This document shows, piece after piece, positions 1-9,431 of a DNA stretch of 51,932 nt. The position numbers were made by a program, and so were the translations under genes. The stretch's first letter is position 1, and the number at the start of each line of letters is the position of its first letter. The DNA comes from a virus. Below the pieces are notes generated by a model. The model made no database searches and was not told where the DNA came from. It saw only the letters and a list, made by a program, of their open reading frames with translations. Where the stretch lies: positions 1-51,932 of the IMG/VR virus record IMGVR_UViG_3300045836_000007. One strand, written 5' to 3'.

Positions 1-138
1 ATTTCGGTGAGAAACAAAATGAAACATTGCGCAATGCTTGCACAGAGGTTACTTCTGAAGATGATTCTGACGTATGTAATCTTGGAAGCATCAATCTGGG
101 CAACATTAAGAGTTTGGAAGAATTTACAGAAGTGGTTG
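1..138. repeat. Terminal repeat, left copy
   Basis: Bases 1..138 repeat 51795..51932 with a single difference: C at 127 against A at 51921, a Thr/Lys change in NrdJ. Most simply this is the overlap left when a circular or circularly permuted genome was linearised. Confidence 0.95.
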
Positions 139-914
139 GATTGGCAGCCAAGTTCCTCGTTTGCGGGACTCTCCGTGCAGATTTGCCATACGAGAAAGTA
201 TACAAAGTTAGGGAACAAAATCGTCGTTTGGGCCTTGGACTCATGGGAATCCACGAATGGCTCCTCCAACGAGGACAAAAATACGAAGTAACAGATGAAC
301 TCAAACAATGGCTTGCAGTATACCGAGACGAGTCTAAGCGATCTGCGGATGAACACTGTGATCGCTTCTTTATCTCACGCCCTGTCGCTTACAGAGCGAT
401 TGCTCCTACCGGATCAATTGGGATTCTCGCAGGGACAACTACAGGAATTGAACCATTATTTGCAGTGGCTTACAAACGCCGTTTCCTCACTGAAGGAACG
501 AAGTGGAAGTACCAGTTCGTTGTTGACCCAACAGCACAAGGACTAATTCAGGAATACGGTGTTGACCCAAACAAAATCGACTCAGCCCTTGATCTTGCAG
601 CAGACCCTGAACGAAGAATTAAGTTCCAGGCCGACCTACAAGATTACGTTGATATGTCAATCTCTAGTACCATTAACCTCCCTGCCTGGGGAACGAAAGA
701 AAACAACGAAGACAGAGTTAAAGGCTTTGCTAAAACACTTGCTAAGTATGCACCAAGGCTCCGTGGTTTTACGTGCTATCCAGACGGAAGTCGTGGAGGT
801 CAGCCGTTAACTCCAGTTCCCTACGAAGAAGCAATTAAACATAAAGATGCAATCTATGACGAAGTTGTTGACATCTGTGAATGGACTGGGCACGGTGGTT
901 CTTGCGGCGTATGA
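1..914 (+). CDS. nrdJ: Class II ribonucleotide reductase, C-terminal part (split by the window ends)
   Basis: This is the 3' part of the gene that begins at 51035; the two pieces share a 138-base overlap and join in frame to give about 557 aa. The enzyme reduces ribonucleotides to deoxyribonucleotides for phage DNA synthesis. Visible here are the active-site N-x-C-x-E (NACTEV), CNLGSIN, and the APTGSIG and TTTGIEP loops, as expected for adenosylcobalamin-dependent NrdJ. No small radical subunit gene is present in the window, which also favours class II. The last residues carry Cys546 and Cys555, probably the redox pair that recharges the active site. The first complete codon is at 3. The family call is firm; class II against class I rests on motif style and the missing partner. 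Confidence 0.9.
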   Translation, partial: FGEKQNETLRNACTEVTSEDDSDVCNLGSINLGNIKSLEEFTEVVGLAAKFLVCGTLRADLPYEKVYKVREQNRRLGLGLMGIHEWLLQRGQKYEVTDELKQWLAVYRDESKRSADEHCDRFFISRPVAYRAIAPTGSIGILAGTTTGIEPLFAVAYKRRFLTEGTKWKYQFVVDPTAQGLIQEYGVDPNKIDSALDLAADPERRIKFQADLQDYVDMSISSTINLPAWGTKENNEDRVKGFAKTLAKYAPRLRGFTCYPDGSRGGQPLTPVPYEEAIKHKDAIYDEVVDICEWTGHGGSCGV

Positions 915-917
915 GTA

Positions 918-1355
918 ATGACAACAATCGCAGTAACTAAAAACCAGATTGCTTGTGATTTACAGATCAGCCACAACAGTGGCTACAAGTTTAAAGGAAA
1001 GACAAAGTTATATGAATTTGAATCTTCTCTCGTCTATCCGAAACCGTTTTGTGTCGGTTATTGTGGGAACACAGATGCGGTTGTCCCTGTTCTGGACTGG
1101 CTTGTCAACCCGACTACAAAGCCTCCGAAAATTGTTTCAACGGAATTCCTCGTCTTAACCAGCGATCATAAGATTTACACATTCAATAGTCCTAATGATT
1201 GGATGCTTGTAGACCAACCCATCTATGCAATTGGTAGTGGTTCTCTACTAGCTATCGGAGCAATGGAGGCAGGAGCCTCTGCCATTGAAGCTGTAAAGAT
1301 CGCTTCCAAGTATGATCCTTCCACTGGAATGGGATTCAGGAAAGTAGACTACTAA
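918..1355 (+). CDS. HslV/proteasome beta-like Ntn-hydrolase peptidase
   Basis: 145 aa. After removal of Met1 the protein starts TTIAV, the N-terminal threonine nucleophile of T1-family peptidases. Further matches are a VGYCGNTD segment (about 45-52) like the HslV GFAG region and a C-terminal AIGSGS..AIGAMEAGASAIEA motif that is nearly diagnostic for HslV/proteasome beta subunits. It would form a self-compartmentalised peptidase or work with a host unfoldase; no HslU-like ATPase is encoded here. It starts four bases after the nrdJ stop, as the last gene of the rightward arm. Its role in infection is not evident: possibly removal of scaffold or host proteins. Confidence 0.8.
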   Translation: MTTIAVTKNQIACDLQISHNSGYKFKGKTKLYEFESSLVYPKPFCVGYCGNTDAVVPVLDWLVNPTTKPPKIVSTEFLVLTSDHKIYTFNSPNDWMLVDQPIYAIGSGSLLAIGAMEAGASAIEAVKIASKYDPSTGMGFRKVDY

Positions 1356-1387
1356 AAGAAAAGGGCCCCTATTGGGGCCCTTTTTAT
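1354..1387. terminator. Bidirectional intrinsic terminator between the arms
   Basis: Perfect 7-bp stem GGGCCCC/GGGGCCC (1363-1369 with 1374-1380), loop TATT, flanked by an A-rich run on the left and a T-run on the right, so it can stop both converging transcripts. The endolysin stop codon (1384-1386) lies inside the T-run. Confidence 0.93.
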
Positions 1388-1824
1388 TTGCCTAAGAACA
1401 TTGCTTGTTCTTTAGATCGTCTATTAATTAAACCATCCACTTTCTTTCCATTATCATAAATCCATCGACTGAACTGATCTGCTGCTTCCGCATACAGCAT
1501 CATATTTAGTAGTTTAAGCATAGTAGACTTCTGGAAAGCATCTGCACCCACGTTGTACACAAAGCACACTAGAGCATCGAATTGATTCTGTTTTAGTGGG
1601 ACGTGTACGTTCTGATTGATGCAGGTCTGTGCCCAAGTAACGTCTAACAGGAGTTGATGCTCAGCCTCTGGCTCAGTAATTGTATCTCCCATCTTTACAG
1701 GAATACCATTAACTTTGGTACTTCCATATCCGATAGTAGGAACACCTCCCGTGTCTAGGTAGGCTTCGTTCCTGAAACCCTCCAACTCCTTTAGAAGTTT
1801 TACACCGTTGTAACTGATTTGCAT
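1384..1824 (-). CDS. Endolysin, GH24 (T4/P22-type) lysozyme
   Basis: 146 aa muramidase that cuts the peptidoglycan glycan backbone. The GH24 triad Glu15 - Asp24 - Thr30 has the same spacing as Glu11/Asp20/Thr26 of T4 lysozyme, inside ELEGFRNEAY and PTIGYG. There is no signal peptide or signal-anchor segment, so it probably depends on the holin at 23415..23825 for release. It is the last gene of the leftward late operon, and its ATG shares one base with the stop of the 1514-aa gene (TAATG). Unusually, it is about 22 kb from the holin. Confidence 0.94.
   Translation of the reverse strand: MQISYNGVKLLKELEGFRNEAYLDTGGVPTIGYGSTKVNGIPVKMGDTITEPEAEHQLLLDVTWAQTCINQNVHVPLKQNQFDALVCFVYNVGADAFQKSTMLKLLNMMLYAEAADQFSRWIYDNGKKVDGLINRRSKEQAMFLGK
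1799..1814. promoter_or_regulatory. Dispersed palindrome in the late arm: TTTACA-N4-TGTAAC
   Basis: Inside the 5' end of the endolysin gene; one of few copies in the late arm. Confidence 0.4.
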
Positions 1825-4800
1825 TATTTACTTCCTTGTAATTCTTGCTTGAACTTTGACATCTGCTGAACATTAAGCATAGATGCTCTACGCAGGAACT
1901 CTCTCTGTTCTGAGGTAGTAGCATAGTCCTTGAGTTTGCGTTCTAGATCACGACTGAATGTATCTGCTCCACCAAAGTCCACAGCGTACATCTGAGCAAA
2001 CTTGTCCATAGAGGCTTTATCTCCATGTACCAGTGCATCAAAGTAACGGTCCATAGCAGACTCTTGTGCAGTTTTTTGCATCCTGGTATTCTCATTCATA
2101 CGATACATGATATCGTTAGTACGGGCTTCACCAAGATCGCGCAGACCTAATGAACGCTTGAATTCTTGGTCAGGAGTTCTTGCTACTTGTCCTTGATAGG
2201 AACTAAGGTCAGAAGCTCTTTGATAGAGTTGTCTGCCTTCAGCATCCTTCATAGGTTGACCAGTTTCAAGATTCTTGGTCTTAAACACATCCCAATGAGT
2301 TTCCATAAAGCCCTTCATCCATGGGGTACCTGATACCCATAAAGCTTGAGCAATATTCTGCTCAGTAGGATGGAGCACAAACTTGGCCTGACTCATAGCT
2401 TCCTTAGCATCTAAAGTCATCGGGAAGATATCTGCTAAAGGATGTCCCGTATTAACAATACTAGTAGAGAATCTAGTAGACATATTGACACCAGACAAAG
2501 CACTCATAGGACCATATGCTACCCAATTTGGCATATTAGCAGCAATGGCTTCTTTAAGACCTCGCATTTGACTAACTTTATCATATGCAGCAATAGTGTT
2601 GCGACTACCAGCCAGGAGATTCTTTCCCTGTTGGAATAAACCATCAGCCTCGTTGACTCCAGGCATATTGTTTAAACCACCGATCATGAACTGAACCCCA
2701 AGGAAAGCTAATAGTGGAGTTACAGTCCCCTTAGCTGCCAGTCTACTCATACCACTCAATTGATTAAAGTAGCTAAATAGGAAAGACTTCAGAGGGATTG
2801 TTTGCTCACCTAGTGCACCTAACTTATTAAACATCATTGGTCGCTCTGAACGACGGAAATCATTCATTACAATATTAGTTAAGTCTTCGGCTTTTTGAAA
2901 CAATTCTGCTTTAGAAGCATACTTTCCACTTTGGTCTAGGTGATGCACAAAAGACATGAATGCCGATAAGCGACCAATCTTCTCAGGGACACTAAGAGTA
3001 ACCCCAAGGGTATGACGAACCGCACTCATAGCCTTACCAGTACCAATAGCCTGGTTCTCATCAAACACATCATGGGAAATAATCCCATTGTCTTCAGCAT
3101 ACTTCAGAGCTTCTTTACCAATAGAAGTCATTGGCATGTTGGCATCTTTACCGGCTAACTCACCATAACCGTGCTTAATCAGTCCTGAGAAAGTATCTCC
3201 TAAAGACAAGGCAGTAGTCTTAGCCATATTATGACTAATCCCTTCCGTTGAGAGTAGTCTATGGTATGCAATACCAAAAGCAGCCTGAATAGGAGCAGCA
3301 ATCATATAACCTAATGAGCCCCCTAGAGTCTGAAGATAGAACATCGACTTCAGATTATTAGTTGCTCTATAGAATGTAGAACGTGAAGTACCAAGCATTT
3401 CTGCCACATTAGACTCTAGGGCAGCAATCGCTCTATTAGTTCCCATACCAAGGGCGTTTTGAAGATACTGGTGAGCATAAGCTACATTATTTGGTTGAGC
3501 TTTTTGCACATCAGGATCAGCAAGAAACTTTTTGATTTCACCCATAGCTTGTTGAGTTTCAGACCAACGGTGAGCATCCTTCAGGTAGGCAAACTGTTGC
3601 TTCACCAATTCGGTGGCTTGTTGCTTCTCATTCTTCCATGGTTGATCTCCAATGAAGCCCTTGACATTTGACTTATTAAGAAAGTGCTTCTTGGTATTCA
3701 TGAAGTCATAGGCTTCATTCTTCATATGCTCTTCCATAGCAGACTGAATAGCTTCTTTCTTTGGGCCATCAGGCAACAAGTCTACAAACTCTTTGTAGGC
3801 ACTCATAACATCCCGAGCAGAGTTTGGGTCAAACGCTGACTTACGATATGTCACTTCTGCTTTAGAAAGATCAAGGTCTTTAGCAAAGTCCTGAGACTTT
3901 AGATACTCAAGAGCCTTGTTAGCAGACTTGCGGGATTGTTCACGGATATACCATTGGATACGTCCTTCCTTATCATAGATAGGAACATGCCAATCACCAG
4001 CCCAACGAGAGGCTAGATAAGCATCACGAGCTTCAATAGGCTTCTTACCGAAAGCAGCCCGACCTTCATTTAGCTTCTGTAGAGCAGCATCGAAGTTCTT
4101 CCGAAGAGCTTGATGTGCTTGAATTGCACGGTCGGTCATACCATTTTCTCGGAGTTGTTCAACTGTGTGGGTCTTGCCATCAAACATTTCACGTTTGAGC
4201 ACAGTAGCTACGTGGGAAAGCTCCTGCATGCTTAGTCTCTTGAACATCTTCTCCGTAGGAACTACTAGATTACGGATAGCATATTCACTACGCTTCATCG
4301 CATAATTGTTCCAGTGGTAGATTCCTTCAATCAAAGAGGAGCGAATCTTCTGTGCTGTGTTAAGAGCACCAGATTGAATTCCCTTGATTAGATTGGGACC
4401 ATCCTTTTCCCCAAGAATACGTTGCTTGAGGTTCTCGAAGACTTCAGGCTTAGGAATTACATCTTGTAATCCTTGCTTGATAGAAGAGTGGATGCCATCA
4501 ATAACCTCACGAGGAGTTTTTGGCAAATCATATACGTCATCAATCTTCTTGGTTAGACCAGAAGCAAAGTCAGCGATAGCATTTACAGCGGACTTGGCGA
4601 CATCTGCCGCAGCCTTGAAGGACTTTACAGCCCCATATGCTAGGTCGGTTAGGAGTTGTGAACTGCCACCTTGTTTGTTGTAGTTGCCTCCACGGACGCC
4701 TTCAATCTTTCCGTTTTGGCTTAATCCGTTTTTTTCAAAACGATCCCACATGGCTTTGCCAGCAGCAGTCTGAGTCTTTGAAGGAACCACATCATTACCC

Positions 4801-6368
4801 ATATCACGAGCAAACTTGTATAGTTCCTTGGCAACCCCAGGTTCTGAAGACTTGACAAAGTTAGCTTCTAAATTTCCCTTTTCTGGATCAAACCAGTTGG
4901 TAGAGCCAGCACGAAGCTCACCCACTACCCCACCTTTACGGAGTGCTTGGATGACGGGGCCATTCTCAGTGCCTTTAAACACTAAGCGTAGGCCATTAGC
5001 AAGATCACGAATACGTTGGAAACCTTCTTCAAAGCCTTTTGGATTAACCCAACCACCTTGCTTACCACGACCCATCTTGGCAAGTGGAGAAGGACCACGC
5101 CCACCAAATGAATACCCGTTAGCTTCAGATACAGCTTGATTGAGTTCTGGAGAAGCGTTTAATTCACGACCCACATGATTGGATGGTTGATCCCATGGAG
5201 GCATTTGATCCATCGCCTCAGTCATACTACGCTGTTGATCTAGAGCAGGACCAAGTTCATCACCCCACAGATTACGCTGTAGAGGATTTTCTAGGTTTTG
5301 CAACTCCATGGAAAGGTCGGCACGAATAGGCATCCGTGTTTCAGCATAGGTGCCATCAGGTTGTAACTGGCGTACAATATCCTCTCTCATGTTTGGCATG
5401 CGAGACATAGGATCATTGTTTCCATAGTCTTCAACAATACCCATTTGTTGACCACGTTGGTTCAGTTCTTGGGTTCTACGAATAGAATCTTGTAATTCGG
5501 CCAGTTGTTGTTGCTCAATAGCAAATTGTTCACGAGCACGGGCGTCTGCCAAACCAGCAGGTTCAGCATTCTCAAAGCGTTGCCTCTGAGCAGCGTTCTG
5601 ATCCAGTGAGGTTTGACGAGCTACTTCTTGTTCTAGTGCTTGTTGACGAGCTTCAATTGCAGCTTGTGCTTGATTCTGGACACTGGCTTGTCTTGCAGCA
5701 TCCACCTGATCTGTAGGAACCTGATTACCTTGACTATCCACATTAATGATGTCAGGAGTTTGATCTGGAGTTCTATTAAGGACAGCTTCTAGTCTATCAG
5801 CAGTTTGTGCATTCCGCATCTGGTCTTCAGCACGAGCTTGATAGAAATTTGGTGATTGTGGGTTATTAAAATCATCCCAAGGACCAGAAGATTTCTCCGC
5901 AGATTTTTCTAATCCTGCTTCAAATTCAGTTCTAGGAGCAGGAGCTTCCTTACCAAGTCTAGCACGAACAGCATCCACCCCTGGCATAGCCACAGGAGCC
6001 ATCGTGCCATGTACCATACCCGCAGGCAGTAACCAATCATTAATGAAATTACTGGCATTGTTTAGATACTCTTGACCCTCTTTAGTACGGGGTTGATAAG
6101 TATTAGCTTCGGTAGATTGTTGTGTGATATCTCCCTCATAGTTGGCAAACTCAGGAGTACCAAACTTATAAGGACTACGTGCAGCATTTGCAAAACCTAC
6201 TGCCTGTCCATATACTGACGCAGGAATATTAGTAGCAAGAGACAGTGCGGCTTCACCTACACCTTTAGCTTTATCTAGAATAGAAGAGTTATCTTCTGAG
6301 CTACCCCCAGAAGAGAAATCGGCCCATGGGCCGTCTTCCGATTGAAAGTCTTCCCATGGAGCACTCAT
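1824..6368 (-). CDS. Giant internal virion / DNA-ejection protein
   Basis: 1514 aa, the largest protein of the genome. The N-terminal third is polar and rich in Gln, Asn and Asp, with three copies of a PWxDF-type motif (residues 4-8, 14-18 and about 162-166) often seen in such phage proteins. The centre is highly charged and helical, and the C-terminal half has long hydrophobic stretches (for example LGGSLGYMIAAPIQ and LLAFLGVQFMIGG) that could line a channel. Position after two smaller virion-type proteins and before the endolysin, and its size, match the ejected inner-core proteins of podoviruses. No catalytic motif (transglycosylase, RNA polymerase) was recognised. Confidence 0.75.
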   Translation of the reverse strand: MSAPWEDFQSEDGPWADFSSGGSSEDNSSILDKAKGVGEAALSLATNIPASVYGQAVGFANAARSPYKFGTPEFANYEGDITQQSTEANTYQPRTKEGQEYLNNASNFINDWLLPAGMVHGTMAPVAMPGVDAVRARLGKEAPAPRTEFEAGLEKSAEKSSGPWDDFNNPQSPNFYQARAEDQMRNAQTADRLEAVLNRTPDQTPDIINVDSQGNQVPTDQVDAARQASVQNQAQAAIEARQQALEQEVARQTSLDQNAAQRQRFENAEPAGLADARAREQFAIEQQQLAELQDSIRRTQELNQRGQQMGIVEDYGNNDPMSRMPNMREDIVRQLQPDGTYAETRMPIRADLSMELQNLENPLQRNLWGDELGPALDQQRSMTEAMDQMPPWDQPSNHVGRELNASPELNQAVSEANGYSFGGRGPSPLAKMGRGKQGGWVNPKGFEEGFQRIRDLANGLRLVFKGTENGPVIQALRKGGVVGELRAGSTNWFDPEKGNLEANFVKSSEPGVAKELYKFARDMGNDVVPSKTQTAAGKAMWDRFEKNGLSQNGKIEGVRGGNYNKQGGSSQLLTDLAYGAVKSFKAAADVAKSAVNAIADFASGLTKKIDDVYDLPKTPREVIDGIHSSIKQGLQDVIPKPEVFENLKQRILGEKDGPNLIKGIQSGALNTAQKIRSSLIEGIYHWNNYAMKRSEYAIRNLVVPTEKMFKRLSMQELSHVATVLKREMFDGKTHTVEQLRENGMTDRAIQAHQALRKNFDAALQKLNEGRAAFGKKPIEARDAYLASRWAGDWHVPIYDKEGRIQWYIREQSRKSANKALEYLKSQDFAKDLDLSKAEVTYRKSAFDPNSARDVMSAYKEFVDLLPDGPKKEAIQSAMEEHMKNEAYDFMNTKKHFLNKSNVKGFIGDQPWKNEKQQATELVKQQFAYLKDAHRWSETQQAMGEIKKFLADPDVQKAQPNNVAYAHQYLQNALGMGTNRAIAALESNVAEMLGTSRSTFYRATNNLKSMFYLQTLGGSLGYMIAAPIQAAFGIAYHRLLSTEGISHNMAKTTALSLGDTFSGLIKHGYGELAGKDANMPMTSIGKEALKYAEDNGIISHDVFDENQAIGTGKAMSAVRHTLGVTLSVPEKIGRLSAFMSFVHHLDQSGKYASKAELFQKAEDLTNIVMNDFRRSERPMMFNKLGALGEQTIPLKSFLFSYFNQLSGMSRLAAKGTVTPLLAFLGVQFMIGGLNNMPGVNEADGLFQQGKNLLAGSRNTIAAYDKVSQMRGLKEAIAANMPNWVAYGPMSALSGVNMSTRFSTSIVNTGHPLADIFPMTLDAKEAMSQAKFVLHPTEQNIAQALWVSGTPWMKGFMETHWDVFKTKNLETGQPMKDAEGRQLYQRASDLSSYQGQVARTPDQEFKRSLGLRDLGEARTNDIMYRMNENTRMQKTAQESAMDRYFDALVHGDKASMDKFAQMYAVDFGGADTFSRDLERKLKDYATTSEQREFLRRASMLNVQQMSKFKQELQGSK

Positions 6369-6369
6369 A

Positions 6370-7320
6370 TTAGCTTACCTTTTCCCAATTGTTTTTATCC
6401 CCAGGGTTACCACCCTTGAAACGATATCCTTTACGCACTTCACCCACTTTAGGCATCCCAGATGGGGTGGCCTGTGGAGCAGGAGATTGTGGTTGACCTG
6501 CATCCAGTTGTACTGGGGCAATACTAGGAACACCAAGCCCACCCATATTTGGTTTAGCCTGATTACCGGCAGTTTGTGCTGCTAGTTTGGCATTCACCGC
6601 AGGAAGGTTCTTTTCCAGAAGCCCTTGATAGTATTGTGCTGATTCCTGGTCACCAGAAGCAGTGGCTTGCTGCACGGCACCACGTAAGAGAACATCACGT
6701 TTAACAGGGTCACCTTCTAACATGATTTGAGTGTCAAGCCCTTGGTTATAGCGGTTCTTAAATCTACCGGCATCAATCTCCATCTTCATTAGTTGCTGCT
6801 GATTCTGGCCTTGAATTCCAGCCACACCATAGGCACGTTGAGTTTCAGCGTCTTCCCTCATTTTGGCAATTTGAAAATCTTTGAGATTAGCCATTCTCTG
6901 CAAGCCAGAAGCACGGGTTTGTGGGTCTGTGGATAAAGCGTCATTCTGGGCATCATTAGCCATCTGTGCAGCTTGATCGTCGCTGATTTTGCGATACAAA
7001 CCATACATTTGAGCTTTTGTTTCAGCATCAAGAGGAACACCAAGCCGAGCCTGGAATGTTCTAGCAGCGTCGGCATTCTGTGTTGCTTTACCTTGATTGG
7101 ATAGGTCTTGTCCTTGGTTTTGTAGTTGTTGTTGTTGGACTAACAATGGAGTCAGTTGCTGGTAGCGTTGATTCTCCATTTGCTGTGCTTGAAGGTTTTG
7201 TTGATTATATTGTTGCTGTAGATTCGCAGTATTTTGTGCCATGTCCCATGAACTTGTATACATAGGACCGAAGGTATTTACTAAATCCTGCGGACTAGCC
7301 ATTGGGCCGGGATAGGGCAT
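6370..7320 (-). CDS. Gln-rich virion/ejection protein
   Basis: 316 aa. The N-terminal third is extremely Gln-rich (about 33-75), the middle is helical and charged, and the tail ends in a short Gly/Lys/Trp module (RKGYRFKGGNPGDKNNWEKV) that recurs at the ends of many phage internal proteins. It lies one base upstream of the 1514-aa gene, suggesting a co-packaged ejection complex. Function inferred from composition and position only. Confidence 0.6.
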   Translation of the reverse strand: MPYPGPMASPQDLVNTFGPMYTSSWDMAQNTANLQQQYNQQNLQAQQMENQRYQQLTPLLVQQQQLQNQGQDLSNQGKATQNADAARTFQARLGVPLDAETKAQMYGLYRKISDDQAAQMANDAQNDALSTDPQTRASGLQRMANLKDFQIAKMREDAETQRAYGVAGIQGQNQQQLMKMEIDAGRFKNRYNQGLDTQIMLEGDPVKRDVLLRGAVQQATASGDQESAQYYQGLLEKNLPAVNAKLAAQTAGNQAKPNMGGLGVPSIAPVQLDAGQPQSPAPQATPSGMPKVGEVRKGYRFKGGNPGDKNNWEKVS

Positions 7321-7324
7321 TTAA

Positions 7325-8791
7325 TTAACCTCCAAAAATAGAACCAAGACCGGAGTACCCACTATTAGGATCATAAGAGAAAGAACCAAGATTCAATCCA
7401 TTATCACCAGAACCCATTCCAGAAAACGGGTTAGTTGAGCCATCATAATTCATTCCATCACCAAAAGAACCTAGATTCAAACCACCCTCATTACTTTGAC
7501 CTCCGCCAAATAAGCCAGCTAACCCAGGGATATTCTGCTTCATCCAAGGCATTGCAGTATTTTGCATGAAATTACTGTTCATGAATTTAGCACCAAGAGG
7601 CATAAGTTGTTGAAGACCTCTGGTACCATAACCAAGTTGTGCCATTTGAGCATTATAAATTGGTTGGGCATTACGAGACATTAAATCTGCAAGACGTGCT
7701 TGTAGTTCCACTTCTCGTGGACCATACTGACTTCTACGACCAGCAGCAGCATCCTGTCTCATTAGTTGTTGTCTGAGGGCTTGGGCATATGGACTATCTT
7801 GCCCATACATACCACTTAAATTATTTACAAAAGCATTATGGACTTTATTATTCTGGTACATTCCATAAAGAGTACCAAGACCATTTACCAGATCACCACC
7901 AGATAATCCTGATCCCATTATTCCACTCCCATTATTGTCATAAGCATTACTCCCCACATTGTAAGCAGTACCAAGTCCAGGGGATACAGAATTAAGGGCA
8001 GTTGTTCTTCCTGATCTTCCTAAAGCTTGTCCAGCATTTGTAGATTCTAATCCACCAAAAGTATCTCCAGTATAAGTGCCAGTATTGGTTAGGTAAGTGT
8101 TCCTACCATAATTAACTGTATTTGGGATTTGACCTCCACCAGCGTAAGCCCCACTAGAATCTAAGCCACCATTTGCTAAACTATTATAATATGCCTGCGA
8201 ATCCGCCGCCCCTAAAGTACCAGAAGAACCCCCCATGGCATCTCCAGTTGCTCCTCCTGAGCCTGCTGCATCACTTGCCCCGGCGCTACCCCCTCCTGCG
8301 GCACCTCCAATAGCTGCACCAATACCAGAACCAATTAGTGCCATTGCACCAGCTTGGATTACTTTTCCAGGCCATCCACCCTTATCATCAGCCCATCCAA
8401 ATGGCTTCCCTTGTAGTTGTCCTTGGTTATTAAATGCTGCTAATTGGGTATATCCATTCCCAGGCCCTCCTATATATAATTGTGGTAGACCAGAAAAATC
8501 ATACTGAGCAGGAAGACTGGCATCGTTATTGGTCGCTGCTTGAGTCATTGTGGGATTTAGTCCCATCTGCTGATAAATACTGGCTAAAGAACTTTGATCC
8601 CCACCAAGACTATTCCATGCCTCAGAGCCCATTGGCTGCCAATTATATTGCCCATATGTTTGAGAAAACAAAGAGTCTGAGGGCATCTGATAGGATTGTG
8701 GGGAATCAATAGAATTCCCATTTTGGTCATACCCATAGGATGAAGAATAACTATCTTGCCATGGAGTATACGTTGACATATTATCTGCCAT
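7325..8791 (-). CDS. Gly/Ser-rich internal virion protein
   Basis: 488 aa, low complexity and rich in Gly, Ser, Asn and Tyr. A small hydrophobic Gly/Ala segment (VIQAGAMALIGSGIGAAIGG, about residues 144-163) could insert in a membrane, and the C-terminus carries repeated GLNLGSF units. First of the three consecutive ejection-type genes, and possibly part of the injected trans-envelope conduit. No enzymatic signature is visible. Confidence 0.55.
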   Translation of the reverse strand: MADNMSTYTPWQDSYSSSYGYDQNGNSIDSPQSYQMPSDSLFSQTYGQYNWQPMGSEAWNSLGGDQSSLASIYQQMGLNPTMTQAATNNDASLPAQYDFSGLPQLYIGGPGNGYTQLAAFNNQGQLQGKPFGWADDKGGWPGKVIQAGAMALIGSGIGAAIGGAAGGGSAGASDAAGSGGATGDAMGGSSGTLGAADSQAYYNSLANGGLDSSGAYAGGGQIPNTVNYGRNTYLTNTGTYTGDTFGGLESTNAGQALGRSGRTTALNSVSPGLGTAYNVGSNAYDNNGSGIMGSGLSGGDLVNGLGTLYGMYQNNKVHNAFVNNLSGMYGQDSPYAQALRQQLMRQDAAAGRRSQYGPREVELQARLADLMSRNAQPIYNAQMAQLGYGTRGLQQLMPLGAKFMNSNFMQNTAMPWMKQNIPGLAGLFGGGQSNEGGLNLGSFGDGMNYDGSTNPFSGMGSGDNGLNLGSFSYDPNSGYSGLGSIFGG

Positions 8792-8800
8792 TATATTTCC

Positions 8801-9430
8801 TTATGCTAATGCCACAGATTTCATAGTACCTCCATCATTCACCCACAATTTTACTGCTCCGGTGGATGTATTCTTGTATATCCTTCCGTTACCAGCAGTG
8901 ATATCCGATGTGGTTGGGTCTCCGGCTTTTGTCGCAAACACTTCTTGCCCACTGAAAGTCGCTGTGATAGTTCCAGCAGAAAAATTACCAGAGGCATCTC
9001 TTGCTACAATAGTAGAAGCTGTGTTCGCATTTGTGGCATTAGAAGTAATAGTTGGGTTACCAGCCGCACCTGTGGGGTTAGTCACTGACAGCCCCGTACC
9101 AGAGACTGCAATCGATCTAGTGGCTGAAGAACTTGCACCAATCCGAACTGCAAGACCTACACCAGACAAAGAGAAGAATGGTGTAATTCCAGTTACTTGA
9201 GCAGTAGTAAGATGCTGATAGTCAGTAGCCGCACCACCTTGAATATTTTGTAAATCATTATGGTTTCTTGTCTGGATATCAGTCAGGTTTGAATTAGTAA
9301 AATTAAGATTTTTCCAAGTAACATTAGTGGCATTATTAATCGAATATCTTACTTGTTTATAGAACTCAATCCAAGCCCATTGATTTTGTGGAGTAAAATC
9401 TGCTGGAGGAGGTGGAATAATATCAGCCAT
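8801..9430 (-). CDS. Tail-appendage / fibre-associated protein
   Basis: 209 aa. It begins with a proline-rich ADIIPPPPADF leader, contains NHNDLQNIQGG followed by YQHLT (a motif of phage fibre and appendage proteins), then a Thr/Ser/Ala-rich beta-type region (TIVARDASGNFSAGTI). It lies two bases below the 492-aa spike gene. Probably an adaptor or short fibre that anchors or trimerises the spike. Confidence 0.55.
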   Translation of the reverse strand: MADIIPPPPADFTPQNQWAWIEFYKQVRYSINNATNVTWKNLNFTNSNLTDIQTRNHNDLQNIQGGAATDYQHLTTAQVTGITPFFSLSGVGLAVRIGASSSATRSIAVSGTGLSVTNPTGAAGNPTITSNATNANTASTIVARDASGNFSAGTITATFSGQEVFATKAGDPTTSDITAGNGRIYKNTSTGAVKLWVNDGGTMKSVALA

Positions 9431-9431
9431 C

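Noticed and set aside
1-138. Genuine direct terminal repeat of a packaged linear genome
   Set aside because: It falls inside nrdJ, is only 138 bases long and contains a mismatch; assembly overlap of a circular map is simpler, though not proven.
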